From an uncultured Bacteroides sp. (GTDB lineage: Bacteria; Bacteroidota; Bacteroidia; Bacteroidales; Bacteroidaceae), in NCBI GenBank assembly GCA_949289295.1, contig CASENM010000006.1:1-64000 (forward strand): DNA of 64,000 bases, read 5' to 3'. The notes beneath the pieces were generated by a model. It was not told the DNA's origin. It ran no database searches and saw only the letters and a list, made by a program, of their open reading frames with translations. The position numbers were made by a program, and so were the translations under genes. Positions 46,460 through 55,116 of this stretch are shown here, piece by piece (within the stretch, counting starts at the first letter, position 1; every line of letters begins with the position of its first letter).

Positions 46460-48130
46460 ATGAACATCATAAAACTACAAGGTGATATAGAGAAACGGAA
46501 TGGTATATATTATGAGTATGATGTAGATGCTATTCCTTTGGGTGAAGGTGGTATGGGTCGTGTATTTAAAGGCTATCGGGTAGTAGAACACACGGGGGAA
46601 AGGAAACCTGTAGCCATTAAAGCAATATATGAGAATATACCAGAACGGGTTGTTGAGCGTGCAAGAAGGGAGGCCGGCATTCAACTTGAGAATGACAACT
46701 TGATACGGATGTATGGCTTTGTAGAGACGGTAACACAAGTTGACGGCAGTTCCAAAGTAAAAGTGCATTATCATGTAATTATGGAATTGTTGGTAGGAGT
46801 TACGCTTGAGAATGTAATGAATGGAATCACAAGCGACGCAAATGGGATGCAAATCCCATTTGCGTCAGAGATTTATAATCAGTATCTGCAGAATCGTGAT
46901 TTGGCGGTTGTCAGAATTATGAAGCCTATTTTGTCAGGATTGATGGCATTACATGACAAAGGTTTTATTCATAGAGATATTGATCCTTCCAATATAATGA
47001 TAACGATAGATAGGAAAATAAAGCTGATTGATTTCGGTATATGTAAGCAAATTGTTTCTCTTGGAAGTATTGATAAAGCTTTGACTACAACCGGTGTATT
47101 TATGGGTAAGGTGAATTATGCTGCTCCAGAGTTGGTTATTGGAGATGTAAAGAGTCAGAATTATACAACTGATATTTATGCATTGGGAATATTGCTTTAT
47201 CAACTTTGTACAGGGCATTTGCCTTTTAGCGGAACAGACCAAGACATATTGGCTGCGAATTTGCGTAGCCCTTTGCCTATGAAAGATGTCCGTAACAGTA
47301 ATTTGAAAAAAATTATTCGTAAAGCCACTGATAAGGTACAGTTGAAACGGTATGCTTCTGTAGCAGAATTAAGGGTTGATTTGGAGCATGTGCAGATTAA
47401 TGGGAATAACCGAGGCAAAAAGCAATTTTATCTTATCGGAACCGTATGTGTCGTAATATTAGCGATGAGTGCTTTCTGGTTTTATTTGAATAAAAACTAT
47501 CATTCAGATGATTTTATTCCTTCTACAACTGTATCTGAGCAATTGACCTGTGCGGAAATTTATGATAAGGCTTTGTTTTTATTAAACCAGAATGACAGTG
47601 TTCATTTGCAGATAAAAGGAAGAGAATTGTTGAAAACGCTGGTCGAAGATAGTCTGTATGCGCCTGCTAAACTTAAGTATTATGTTACGATGCTTAATTC
47701 TAATACATCTTCTGATGTAATTGTTGGTTTTACAGGGCTATGCCAGCTTGCGGAGGAAGATACATTGAACAGTGTAGCTATGTTTGAATGTGGTCTTACG
47801 CTATCCAAAGGCAATCGTTATTTTAATGTCCCGACTGTACGTCAATCTTTTTTAAATATTGAAGCAGATTTGGATAAAGCAAACCAATGGTTGTTTAAGG
47901 CCATGAATGTTGATACATCTGATTATAAATCTGTATATTGGGCTTTTAATAATTTAATGGAGAAAAAACTTGGTGGCTCTTCATCTTTTGGGGATGATAA
48001 GCAAATTACAAGTTTGTATAGACTATTTGAGGAGAGAGTTAAAAATTCGGAGGATATGACAGCTGATAGGTATAAGAATGCGATAAAAAGTGATGAGGAG
48101 ACTCTGAAAGCATGGGGACTATTAAAATGA
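46460..48130 (+). CDS. Transmembrane Ser/Thr kinase with periplasmic Sel1/TPR-like repeats (paralogue)
   Basis: 556 residues. It is a paralogue of the kinase at 25366: both start with LQG...YYEYDVDA/YYEFDTDA and share GEGGMGRVFKG, PVAIKAIYENIPERVVERA and the loop HRDIDPSNIM (His171-Asn178, with Asp175 in place of the usual lysine), then LIDFG. A membrane helix near 325-345 (FYLIGTVCVVILAMSAFWFY) leads to about 200 periplasmic residues of helical repeats (ALFLLNQNDSVHLQIKGRELL; YAPAKLKYYVTML). A perfect 14-bp inverted repeat lies within the kinase-lobe coding sequence. It is followed after 7 bp by a WG-repeat-like gene. Confidence 0.9.
   Translation: MNIIKLQGDIEKRNGIYYEYDVDAIPLGEGGMGRVFKGYRVVEHTGERKPVAIKAIYENIPERVVERARREAGIQLENDNLIRMYGFVETVTQVDGSSKVKVHYHVIMELLVGVTLENVMNGITSDANGMQIPFASEIYNQYLQNRDLAVVRIMKPILSGLMALHDKGFIHRDIDPSNIMITIDRKIKLIDFGICKQIVSLGSIDKALTTTGVFMGKVNYAAPELVIGDVKSQNYTTDIYALGILLYQLCTGHLPFSGTDQDILAANLRSPLPMKDVRNSNLKKIIRKATDKVQLKRYASVAELRVDLEHVQINGNNRGKKQFYLIGTVCVVILAMSAFWFYLNKNYHSDDFIPSTTVSEQLTCAEIYDKALFLLNQNDSVHLQIKGRELLKTLVEDSLYAPAKLKYYVTMLNSNTSSDVIVGFTGLCQLAEEDTLNSVAMFECGLTLSKGNRYFNVPTVRQSFLNIEADLDKANQWLFKAMNVDTSDYKSVYWAFNNLMEKKLGGSSSFGDDKQITSLYRLFEERVKNSEDMTADRYKNAIKSDEETLKAWGLLK
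46835..46866 (+). repeat. Perfect 14-bp inverted repeat with GCAA loop inside the kinase gene
   Basis: GACGCAAATGGGAT (46835-46848), loop GCAA (46849-46852), ATCCCATTTGCGTC (46853-46866). As RNA this is a 14-bp hairpin with a GNRA tetraloop. The coding frame is intact through it (residues DANGMQIPFA), in the insert between kinase lobes where the paralogue has NGVIHPN. Confidence 0.9.
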
Positions 48131-48137
48131 GAGAATC

Positions 48138-49334
48138 ATGAAAAAATTTTTATTATTAATTCTGGTCGTTATCGGAGGCTTTTTGCCTATTTATGCACAA
48201 GGATTTGCTTATAGTAGTAAGGTTGATTTGGGCAATGGACTTTATAAAGTGAAGAGTGGAGATTATTATGGTGTTATTGATAAAGATGATAATGTGATTG
48301 TCTCCATAGAGTATCAGGATATTTTGTTCCGTAATGGTAAAGCTTTGTTGACTAAAAATGATATTCTTTATGGCATAGTCGATTCGGTTGGTAGTGTAAA
48401 GATGTTTGATGAAAAATATAAAGTCCATCCCCGATTTCGTTATGTTTATGATGGTTATATTATTGTAAGTAATCGAGAGCATAAATGGGGATATATAAAT
48501 GAATATGAGGAACCGTTGCGTATTAAATCAAGAATGAAAGGTATTGTGTCAATAGGGAAAAAACGTCCTACTATGTTTGATGATGTGACTCCTTTTGTAG
48601 AGGGCTGTGCGGCTGTTTATTTAAATAAAAGCGGTTGGAAGCATATTGATAAAGAGGGATCCGAACGTTATAATTTGGTAGGGGAGAAGGAGAATGCATA
48701 TTTCCGCTCATCGGTCTATAAAGGGGAATGTGTTATAATTACAGATGATGGTATAAAACTATATCAGGAATCAGATGATCATTCAGCTGCTGTAAAAAGA
48801 ATATTAGCTTCTTCTGCATTGTTCCTGGATAAGGTTCAAGATAAAAATACCTCTAAATTAATTTATAATGAGGGCATGTTGACCTTGGATTCTTTGATGC
48901 GTGTCGTGAAATATGAAAATGAGAATGATTCTATTGTTTTAATTCAACGACCTCCTCAAGAAGTAATTGTGGAGAAAAAATATATTCCTGTAGATACTTT
49001 ATCTCTTGAAAAAGATTTGATAATTGAACTTGCTTCCAATTCTCTTCAATGTAATGCGAAAGGGCAAGCCCACTCAGAAATAATAGTGAAAAACAATGGG
49101 AACGATAAGTTTGAGGATGTTTCTATTCTTGTGGAATGTATGGGTGCTTCAAGAGATTGGAGTGGAGATATGGAAACTAATTCTGCATTAAATTTATCTT
49201 TTAATATTCCGGCCAGATTTTCTACCCTTTTTATTAAGCGTAATATAAAAATCAGTATAACTCATAAAAATAGTCAGATGGAGAAGAATTTTATAGTGAC
49301 AATAAGACGATATACTCCTATAAGATCTAGATAG
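48138..49334 (+). CDS. Exported WG-repeat-like protein (second copy)
   Basis: 398 residues with signal peptide (FLLLILVVIGGFLPIYAQ). The first 180 residues have WG-type repeats (YYGVIDKDDNVIVSIEYQD; LYGIVDSVGSVKMFDEKY; KWGYINEYEEPLRIK; GWKHIDKEGSERYN). The C-terminal 100 residues look like a CARDB/Ig-like beta domain (IIVKNNGNDKFEDVSILVECMG). It pairs with the upstream kinase just as 26876-28621 pairs with the kinase at 25366, but the two WG proteins differ in length and repeat number. It is the last gene of the island; recQ faces it from the other side. Confidence 0.75.
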   Translation: MKKFLLLILVVIGGFLPIYAQGFAYSSKVDLGNGLYKVKSGDYYGVIDKDDNVIVSIEYQDILFRNGKALLTKNDILYGIVDSVGSVKMFDEKYKVHPRFRYVYDGYIIVSNREHKWGYINEYEEPLRIKSRMKGIVSIGKKRPTMFDDVTPFVEGCAAVYLNKSGWKHIDKEGSERYNLVGEKENAYFRSSVYKGECVIITDDGIKLYQESDDHSAAVKRILASSALFLDKVQDKNTSKLIYNEGMLTLDSLMRVVKYENENDSIVLIQRPPQEVIVEKKYIPVDTLSLEKDLIIELASNSLQCNAKGQAHSEIIVKNNGNDKFEDVSILVECMGASRDWSGDMETNSALNLSFNIPARFSTLFIKRNIKISITHKNSQMEKNFIVTIRRYTPIRSR

Positions 49335-49413
49335 TGGATTTTTAAATATTTGATGAGAACTTTGGCGTTTGATAGTAAAGTGATAGATACTTTTACGGGC
49401 ATATCAATCAAAG

Positions 49414-49449
49414 ACCGCTTTGACGTTTAATTTAAAACGTTGAAGCGGT
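49414..49449 (+). repeat. Hairpin element at the right edge of the island
   Basis: ACCGCTTTGACGTTT (49414-49428) pairs with AAACGTTGAAGCGGT (49435-49449), 15 bp with two neighbouring G-T pairs and a 6-nt loop. It sits between convergent genes and has no T run on either side. The core resembles the hairpin at 18001-18042, with the two wobble pairs at the same relative position. Confidence 0.75.
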
Positions 49450-49483
49450 TGTTAAAATATGGAGATTTATGACTGATTTTGAC

Positions 49484-51322
49484 TTATTTTTTTTCCAGAA
49501 ACATCCGGATAGCTTGGGTAAAATCATTTCCGTAGCGTGCTTTTTTAAACTCGCCGATGCCGCTTATTTCGCCAAACTCATCCAGTGAGATCGGTTTCCG
49601 TTCACAAAGTTGTCTGAGAGTTTTGTCCGACAAAATGATATAGGGAGGAATCGCCTGTTGGTCGGCCAGTTTTTTCCGTAGCAGACGAAGCTCTTCGAAT
49701 AATTGTTCATCGCGGGAAGTATCTGAAAATAAAGTTGATTCAGTAAGTGTGAGTGGGGATGTTTTCTTTTTCTTTTCTGTTGTTTTCTTTATGCGTTCTT
49801 CTTTCTTGATTACTACCAGTTGTGCTTTTTCGTGGCCAAACAGCACTTTCCTGCCTGCTTCCGTAATCTTTAAGTGGTTGTTTTCATTGTAGGCCACCTC
49901 GAAATATCCCAAGTTCAGCATCTGCAACAGGTAGTCGCGCCAGTCGTGCGTCGGCACATCTCTTCCGGCGGCGAACGTTTTCAAATTATGGTAACCTTTC
50001 TCCAGCACTTCCTGTGTAGAGAATCCTTTTAGAATATCAATCAGTACATTCATTCCCACATTCTGGTCTGTTCGCATGATAGCACTGAGTGCTTTTTGTA
50101 CAATGATGGTGCCGTCAAAACGTTCTGGAGGGTTACGGCAAACGTCGCAGTTCCCACAGTCATGATCCATTGTTTCGCCAAAATAATTCAGCAGAATACG
50201 GCGGCGGCATATATCCGTTTCAGCATATTGCTGCATTCGGTTCAGTTTCTCCATGTTGATTTCCTGTTGGTTGCTTTCGTTTGCAAATTGTGTAAGCAGA
50301 ATGATGTCGCTGAATGAATAGAAGAGCAGAGTCTCGCTCGGAAGCCCGTCTCGTCCCGCCCGTCCGATTTCCTGATAGAAACTTTCGATGCTTTTGGGCA
50401 GGTTGTAGTGGATGACCCAACGCACGTTTGATTTGTCGATTCCCATTCCGAAAGCTACTGTAGCGCAGACAATCTGTACACGGTCGTTGATGAAGTCATT
50501 CTGTGCTTTTTCACGTGCTTCATTGCTCATGCCGGCATGATAGACGGCAACCTTGAACCCTTCTTTTTGCAGTAATCCGGCTACTTTCTCCGTCCCTTTA
50601 CGGGTCATGCAGTAGACAATTCCACTTTCGTCTCTGTGGCGCAGGATAAAGAGGCTGATGGCACGTATCTTTTCTTTCTGTTGGAATCCGCGTTTGACTT
50701 CCAGACTGAGATTCGGACGGTCGAACGAAGATATGAATATTTTAGGCTCTTTCATTTCCAGTTGGCGCACAATGTCTTCACGGGTAATTTTGTCGGCTGT
50801 CGCTGTCAGTGCCACGATAGGCACATCTGGGAAGAATTTTCTGAGTGATTTCAATTGGGTGTATTCAGGACGGAAATCATGGCCCCATTGTGATATGCAG
50901 TGTGCTTCATCAACTGCAAACAGTGAGATTCGGATGTCCCGGAGCAGGAAGTTGATTTCAGACAACAGCCGTTCGGGAGAGATATACAGTAGTTTTACTT
51001 TTCCGTGCAGACATTCCTGTTTCAGTTGAAGGTTGGTTGTTTCATCATTGGCGCTGTTGAGAGCGTATGCCGGAATGCCGTTAGCCTGCAGAGCTTCCAC
51101 TTGGTCTTTCATCAGTGAGATAAGCGGAGAAATGACGATGGCTGTTCCTTCTGTCATCAATGCCGGAAGTTGGAAACAGATGGACTTTCCTCCTCCGGTA
51201 GGCATGAGTACGAGTGTGTCTTTTTTGTCTAGAATGGCCGATATGATTTCTTCCTGCAACGGACGGAACTGCGTATATCCAAAATATGTTTTCAGTGTTT
51301 TGAGCATGGTTTCATTTGTCAT
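49484..51322 (-). CDS. recQ: ATP-dependent DNA helicase RecQ
   Basis: 612 residues from ATG 51322 on the minus strand; the frame continues seven codons upstream, but that part overlaps the probable promoter. Helicase motifs: TQFRPLQ, Walker [25 protein letters not shown], and [10 protein letters not shown]. The RQC zinc site follows ([22 protein letters not shown]), and an HRDC domain closes the protein ([28 protein letters not shown]). RecQ unwinds 3'-5' in recombination and repair. It is convergent with the island's last gene and divergent from the AraC-type gene. Confidence 0.97.
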   Translation of the reverse strand: MTNETMLKTLKTYFGYTQFRPLQEEIISAILDKKDTLVLMPTGGGKSICFQLPALMTEGTAIVISPLISLMKDQVEALQANGIPAYALNSANDETTNLQLKQECLHGKVKLLYISPERLLSEINFLLRDIRISLFAVDEAHCISQWGHDFRPEYTQLKSLRKFFPDVPIVALTATADKITREDIVRQLEMKEPKIFISSFDRPNLSLEVKRGFQQKEKIRAISLFILRHRDESGIVYCMTRKGTEKVAGLLQKEGFKVAVYHAGMSNEAREKAQNDFINDRVQIVCATVAFGMGIDKSNVRWVIHYNLPKSIESFYQEIGRAGRDGLPSETLLFYSFSDIILLTQFANESNQQEINMEKLNRMQQYAETDICRRRILLNYFGETMDHDCGNCDVCRNPPERFDGTIIVQKALSAIMRTDQNVGMNVLIDILKGFSTQEVLEKGYHNLKTFAAGRDVPTHDWRDYLLQMLNLGYFEVAYNENNHLKITEAGRKVLFGHEKAQLVVIKKEERIKKTTEKKKKTSPLTLTESTLFSDTSRDEQLFEELRLLRKKLADQQAIPPYIILSDKTLRQLCERKPISLDEFGEISGIGEFKKARYGNDFTQAIRMFLEKK

Positions 51323-51340
51323 GGTGTGCCGATTTGTCCG

Positions 51341-51348
51341 CAAAGGTA
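51341..51348 (-). promoter_or_regulatory. Probable -7 box of recQ
   Basis: Read on the minus strand the sequence is TACCTTTG, fitting TAnnTTTG, 18 nt before the recQ ATG. No TTTG is found at the expected distance further upstream. Confidence 0.45.
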
Positions 51349-51447
51349 TAAAAAAATGACAATGAAATAAAGCTCTCCAAAAAGTTGCAGATTCAAAAAA
51401 GTTCTACCATTTTTGTATTCCTTATTTTGCGGACTAAAAAACAGACT

Positions 51448-51918
51448 ATGATAGATTCTGATGCATATCCTGTGAAGGGGCATCCGTCCGGGCACAGGTT
51501 ACCATATAATTTGCGGGAAAGAAAAATACGGGAAGCCGTTTACAGGAAACAGATTCGTAGGGAGTTGGCTGATGAACTGTATGAAAAGATTCTTTATGTG
51601 ATAGGGAAACAAAAAAAATACAAGGATCCGGATTTTTCGGCCAGAGCCTTGGCGGAAGAGCTGCATACCAATTCCCGTTATCTGTCGGCTGTCATCAATT
51701 CCCGTTTTGGTATGAACTATTCATGTCTGTTGAATGAGTACCGCATCAAAGAGGCGCTTCGTTTGTTGGTTGACAAACGTTATGCGGAGAGGAGCATCGA
51801 AGAAATCAGTGCGATGGCAGGTTTTTCCAATCGTCAGTCGTTTTATGCATCATTTTATAAAAATGTGGGAGAGACTCCCAATAATTACAGAAGAAGAAAT
51901 GGAAGAGAAGAGAAATAA
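51448..51918 (+). CDS. Short AraC-family DNA-binding protein
   Basis: 156 residues from ATG 51448. A basic N-terminal helix is followed by a double HTH of the AraC type: FSARALAEELHTNSRYLSAVINSRFGMNYSCLLNEYRIKEALRLL, then SIEEISAMAGFSNRQSFYASFYKNVGETPNNYRR (given here in parts of the motif only). There is no ligand-binding or receiver domain, so it may be a stand-alone regulator or the remnant of a larger hybrid sensor. It overlaps the DPP III gene by 20 bp in another frame, so it may regulate or be co-translated with it. Confidence 0.85.
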   Translation: MIDSDAYPVKGHPSGHRLPYNLRERKIREAVYRKQIRRELADELYEKILYVIGKQKKYKDPDFSARALAEELHTNSRYLSAVINSRFGMNYSCLLNEYRIKEALRLLVDKRYAERSIEEISAMAGFSNRQSFYASFYKNVGETPNNYRRRNGREEK

Positions 51919-53872
51919 TGACGAATTTGAATATACAGTTGATCAGTTTGCCGATTTGCAGGTGTTGCGTTATCGGGTCCCGGGCTTTGAAAATCTGACA
52001 TTGCGACAAAAGATATTGGTTTATTATTTGTCTCAGGCGGCTCTTGAGGGGAGAGATATTTTGTTTGACCAGAATGGCAAATATAATTTGCGGATTCGTC
52101 GTCTGCTGGAAGTAATCTATATAGATTATCCGGGCAATCGGGATACGGACGAGTTCCGTGCGTTTGAAGTGTATCTGAAGCGAATCTGGTTTTCAAACGG
52201 TATTTATCACCATTATGCTTGTGACAAACTGGTTCCGGGTTTCTCGGAAGGTTACCTGAAAAGTTTGGTTATTTCGGTTGGAACAGACCGCTTGCCTCTG
52301 AAGCAGGGAGAGACACTTGAAGAAATGTGCGGGAAACTTTTCCCTGTCATTTTTGATTCGTCCGTGATGCCTAAAAGAGTGAACCAGGCCGACGGAGAAG
52401 ACTTGGTCGTGACTTCTGCCGCGAACTATTATGAAGGGGTTACACAGAGAGAGGCAGAAAATTTTTATGCCGCTTTAAAGTTGCAAGGAGGTGACCGCCC
52501 AGTTATGTATGGCATGAACAGTCGTTTGGTGAAATCTGGCAGTGAGATTAAAGAGGAAGTCTGGAAAGAGGGGGGGATGTATGGAGCTGCAATCAAAAAG
52601 ATAATCGGATGGCTTGAAAAAGCTGAAACGGTAGCGGAAAATGATTCGCTACGTAAGGTGATTCGTCTGCTCGTCGAATTTTATCGTACGGGTGATTTGA
52701 AGATTTTCGATGAATATTCTATCGAATGGCTGAAGGAAACCGGTTCGCAGGTGGATTTTGTGAATGGATTTATAGAAAGTTACGGCGATCCTTTGGGAAT
52801 GAAAGCCAGTTGGGAGTCGATTGTCAATTTTAAGGATCAGGAGGCTACCCGACGGACAGCAATCATCAGCGCGAATGCCCAGTGGTTTGAAGATCATTCT
52901 CCTGTGGACTCTCGGTTTAAGAAAGAAGAGGTAAAAGGTGTATCGGCTAAGGTCATTACCGCTGCTATGTTGGGAGGGGATTTGTATCCGAGTACGGCTA
53001 TTGGCATTAATTTGCCGAACTCGAATTGGATTCGGAGTGTCCACGGCTCAAAATCCGTAACCATCGGCAATCTGATAGATGCATATAATAAGGCTGCGCA
53101 CGGTAACGGTTTCCGGGAAGAATTTGTGTATGGTGAAGAGGAAAAATTGCGGCTTGAGAAGTATGCTGACCTCACAGACTGTTTGCACACAGATTTGCAT
53201 GAATGTGTAGGCCACGGTTCTGGGAAACTTCTTCCTGGGGTCGATCCGGATGCGTTGAAAGCATACGGTTCTACCATCGAAGAGGCAAGGGCTGACCTTT
53301 TCGGACTGTATTATTTGCCGGACAACAGGTTGGTGGAATTGGGACTTACTCCCGATGGAGAAGCCTATAAGGCTGAATATTACTCATATATGATGAATGG
53401 ATTGATGACTCAGCTGGTGCGTATCGAGCCGGGATGCAATGTGGAGGAGGCTCATATGCGCAACCGCCAGCTGATTGCCCGTTGGGTTTTGGAGAACGGC
53501 TCCTCCGATAAAGTTGTAGAATTGGTGAAGCGTGAAGGCAAGACCTATGTGAGAATAAACGACTATTCTCGTCTGCGCCGGCTGTTTGGGGAGTTGCTGG
53601 CTGAAATACAGCGTATTAAAAGTGAAGGCGACTTTGAAGCGGCTCGCCGGCTGGTGGAACGTTATGGCGTAAAGGTGGATGCAGAATTGCATCAGGAAGT
53701 GCTTGTCCGTTATAAGGCTCTTCATCTGGCCCCCTATAAAGGTTTTGTTAATCCAGTCTATACGGCAGTGACAGATAATGATGGGAATATTACGGATGTG
53801 GCAGTGGATTATACAGAGGGGTATGCCGAACAGATGCTCCGTTACAGCCGGGATTATAGTAATCTTTGGTAA
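51899..53872 (+). CDS. Dipeptidyl-peptidase III family zinc peptidase (M49)
   Basis: 657 residues from ATG 51899, the length of bacterial DPP III. The zinc motif is the M49 hexapeptide HECVGH (His434, Glu435, His439) with the second motif EEARAD (Glu461-Asp466), which gives the third ligand. MNGLMTQLVRIEPG and GYAEQMLRYSRDY are also as in the family. DPP III removes dipeptides from the N-terminus of short peptides. No signal peptide is visible, so it is cytoplasmic. It starts inside the AraC gene and is followed after 14 bp by the AlkD-like gene. Confidence 0.93.
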   Translation: MEEKRNNDEFEYTVDQFADLQVLRYRVPGFENLTLRQKILVYYLSQAALEGRDILFDQNGKYNLRIRRLLEVIYIDYPGNRDTDEFRAFEVYLKRIWFSNGIYHHYACDKLVPGFSEGYLKSLVISVGTDRLPLKQGETLEEMCGKLFPVIFDSSVMPKRVNQADGEDLVVTSAANYYEGVTQREAENFYAALKLQGGDRPVMYGMNSRLVKSGSEIKEEVWKEGGMYGAAIKKIIGWLEKAETVAENDSLRKVIRLLVEFYRTGDLKIFDEYSIEWLKETGSQVDFVNGFIESYGDPLGMKASWESIVNFKDQEATRRTAIISANAQWFEDHSPVDSRFKKEEVKGVSAKVITAAMLGGDLYPSTAIGINLPNSNWIRSVHGSKSVTIGNLIDAYNKAAHGNGFREEFVYGEEEKLRLEKYADLTDCLHTDLHECVGHGSGKLLPGVDPDALKAYGSTIEEARADLFGLYYLPDNRLVELGLTPDGEAYKAEYYSYMMNGLMTQLVRIEPGCNVEEAHMRNRQLIARWVLENGSSDKVVELVKREGKTYVRINDYSRLRRLFGELLAEIQRIKSEGDFEAARRLVERYGVKVDAELHQEVLVRYKALHLAPYKGFVNPVYTAVTDNDGNITDVAVDYTEGYAEQMLRYSRDYSNLW

Positions 53873-53886
53873 TGAAAAAGTAAAAA

Positions 53887-54576
53887 ATGATGAATGGAAA
53901 ATTTATGAATGATATACACGAAACAATCAGGGAGATAAAATCGAAATTCCGTCTTTTTATGAACGGACCGGTTTCGCAGAGTTTGCGTGATAAGGGGATG
54001 GGGTATAAACTGATATTCGGTATCGAATATCCTCGGGTTAAGGAAATAGCTTCAGGGTATGAGCAGAATCATGAATTGGCCCAAGCTTTGTGGAAAGAAG
54101 ATGTCCGAGAATGTAAAATTATGGCCGGATTGTTGCAGCCGGCTGATACTTTTTATCCTGAAATTGCAGATATATGGATTGAAGGCATGCATTATCCGGA
54201 ATTGGCAGAATATACAGCGATGAATTTGTTTCAATATCTGCCCTATGCTTCGGAGGCGGCTTTCAGGTGGATGGCAGATGACAGGGAATATTTTCAGCTG
54301 TGCGGATTCTTGTTGATGACACGTTTGCTGCAAAAGGGTATGAAGCTGAACGAACGGGCTGAATCGGAATTTTTGGATCAAGCCTTTACGGCAGTGGAAG
54401 GCGGAACAGCCGGGGTGAAGAGAGCCGCTTCTTCGGCTCTGTGCAAGCTGGCTCTGCAAGACCGCGGTGAGGCCAGAAAGCTGATTCGCCAGTTGGGCGT
54501 TTTGATTAAATCGGATAAACCAGACGTACAGGCAACCGCTGCAAATATAAAAAATGAGATAGAATATGGTCTCTAA
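53887..54576 (+). CDS. AlkD-like DNA alkylation repair protein
   Basis: 229 residues, made of HEAT-like helical pairs (WKEDVRECKIMAGLLQ; YPELAEYTAMNLFQYLPYAS; AAFRWMADDREYFQLCGFLLM). The region WKEDVRECKIMA corresponds to the AlkD stretch with WESxxHExR. The family includes DNA glycosylases that remove N3- and N7-alkylpurines without base flipping. An internal ATG at 53905 is an alternative start. It probably shares the DPP III transcript. Confidence 0.8.
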   Translation: MMNGKFMNDIHETIREIKSKFRLFMNGPVSQSLRDKGMGYKLIFGIEYPRVKEIASGYEQNHELAQALWKEDVRECKIMAGLLQPADTFYPEIADIWIEGMHYPELAEYTAMNLFQYLPYASEAAFRWMADDREYFQLCGFLLMTRLLQKGMKLNERAESEFLDQAFTAVEGGTAGVKRAASSALCKLALQDRGEARKLIRQLGVLIKSDKPDVQATAANIKNEIEYGL

Positions 54577-54600
54577 TTTTTTATATTACGCGAAAAAGGT

Positions 54601-54608
54601 TAACTTTG
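54601..54608 (+). promoter_or_regulatory. Probable -7 box for the fur-family gene
   Basis: TAACTTTG fits TAnnTTTG and ends 16 nt before the ATG at 54625. The upstream -33 region is T-rich without an exact TTTG. Confidence 0.45.
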
Positions 54609-54624
54609 GACTCTGAACAATTGA

Positions 54625-55104
54625 ATGATGGAAGAAGACATAAAAGATAAAGTCAAGCAGATACTTACTGATTATCTGCAGAAAAATGGTCATCGGAAAA
54701 CTCCCGAACGATATGCGATACTTGATACAATCTATTCGATAAAGGGGCATTTCGATATTGATGATTTGTATATTTATATGGCTGATAAGGAAAAGTTCCG
54801 TGTCAGCCGGGCTACGCTTTACAATACCATCATTCTTCTTATTGATGCCGGACTGGTAATCAAGCATCAGTTTGGGAATACGTCTCAATATGAGCGCTCG
54901 TATAACAATGAGACACATCATCACATGATATGTACGAGTTGTGGAAAAGTGTCGGAATTTGAAGATGAAAAATTGAAGCAGGCTATCGCTGATACCAAAC
55001 TGAAGGGGTTCCATGCGTCGCACTATTCTCTGTATATTTATGGACTTTGCAGCAAATGTATGGGAATAAAGAAAAAGAAGAATAATACAACAAAAAATAT
55101 ATAA
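54625..55104 (+). CDS. Fur-family metal-dependent transcriptional regulator
   Basis: 159 residues. N-terminal winged helix (RKTPERYAILDTIYSIKGHFDIDDLYIYM; VSRATLYNTIILLIDAGLV) and the metal-binding part NNETHHHMICTSCGKVSEFED with a C-terminal CSKCMG, giving two CxxC sites for structural zinc. The sensed signal (iron, zinc, manganese or peroxide) cannot be told. The purA gene begins 12 bp downstream, so they are probably transcribed together, an unusual pairing in function but common in arrangement in Bacteroides as far as I recall. Confidence 0.92.
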   Translation: MMEEDIKDKVKQILTDYLQKNGHRKTPERYAILDTIYSIKGHFDIDDLYIYMADKEKFRVSRATLYNTIILLIDAGLVIKHQFGNTSQYERSYNNETHHHMICTSCGKVSEFEDEKLKQAIADTKLKGFHASHYSLYIYGLCSKCMGIKKKKNNTTKNI

Positions 55105-55116
55105 AACAGAAAAATT

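Noticed and set aside
18726-49334. Extracellular contractile injection system (PVC/Afp type) instead of a type VI system
   Set aside because: A ClpV-like ATPase, Hcp of TssD type, VgrG and DUF5458 TssC point to T6SS. No tail fibre, tape measure or PVC-type capping gene was recognised.
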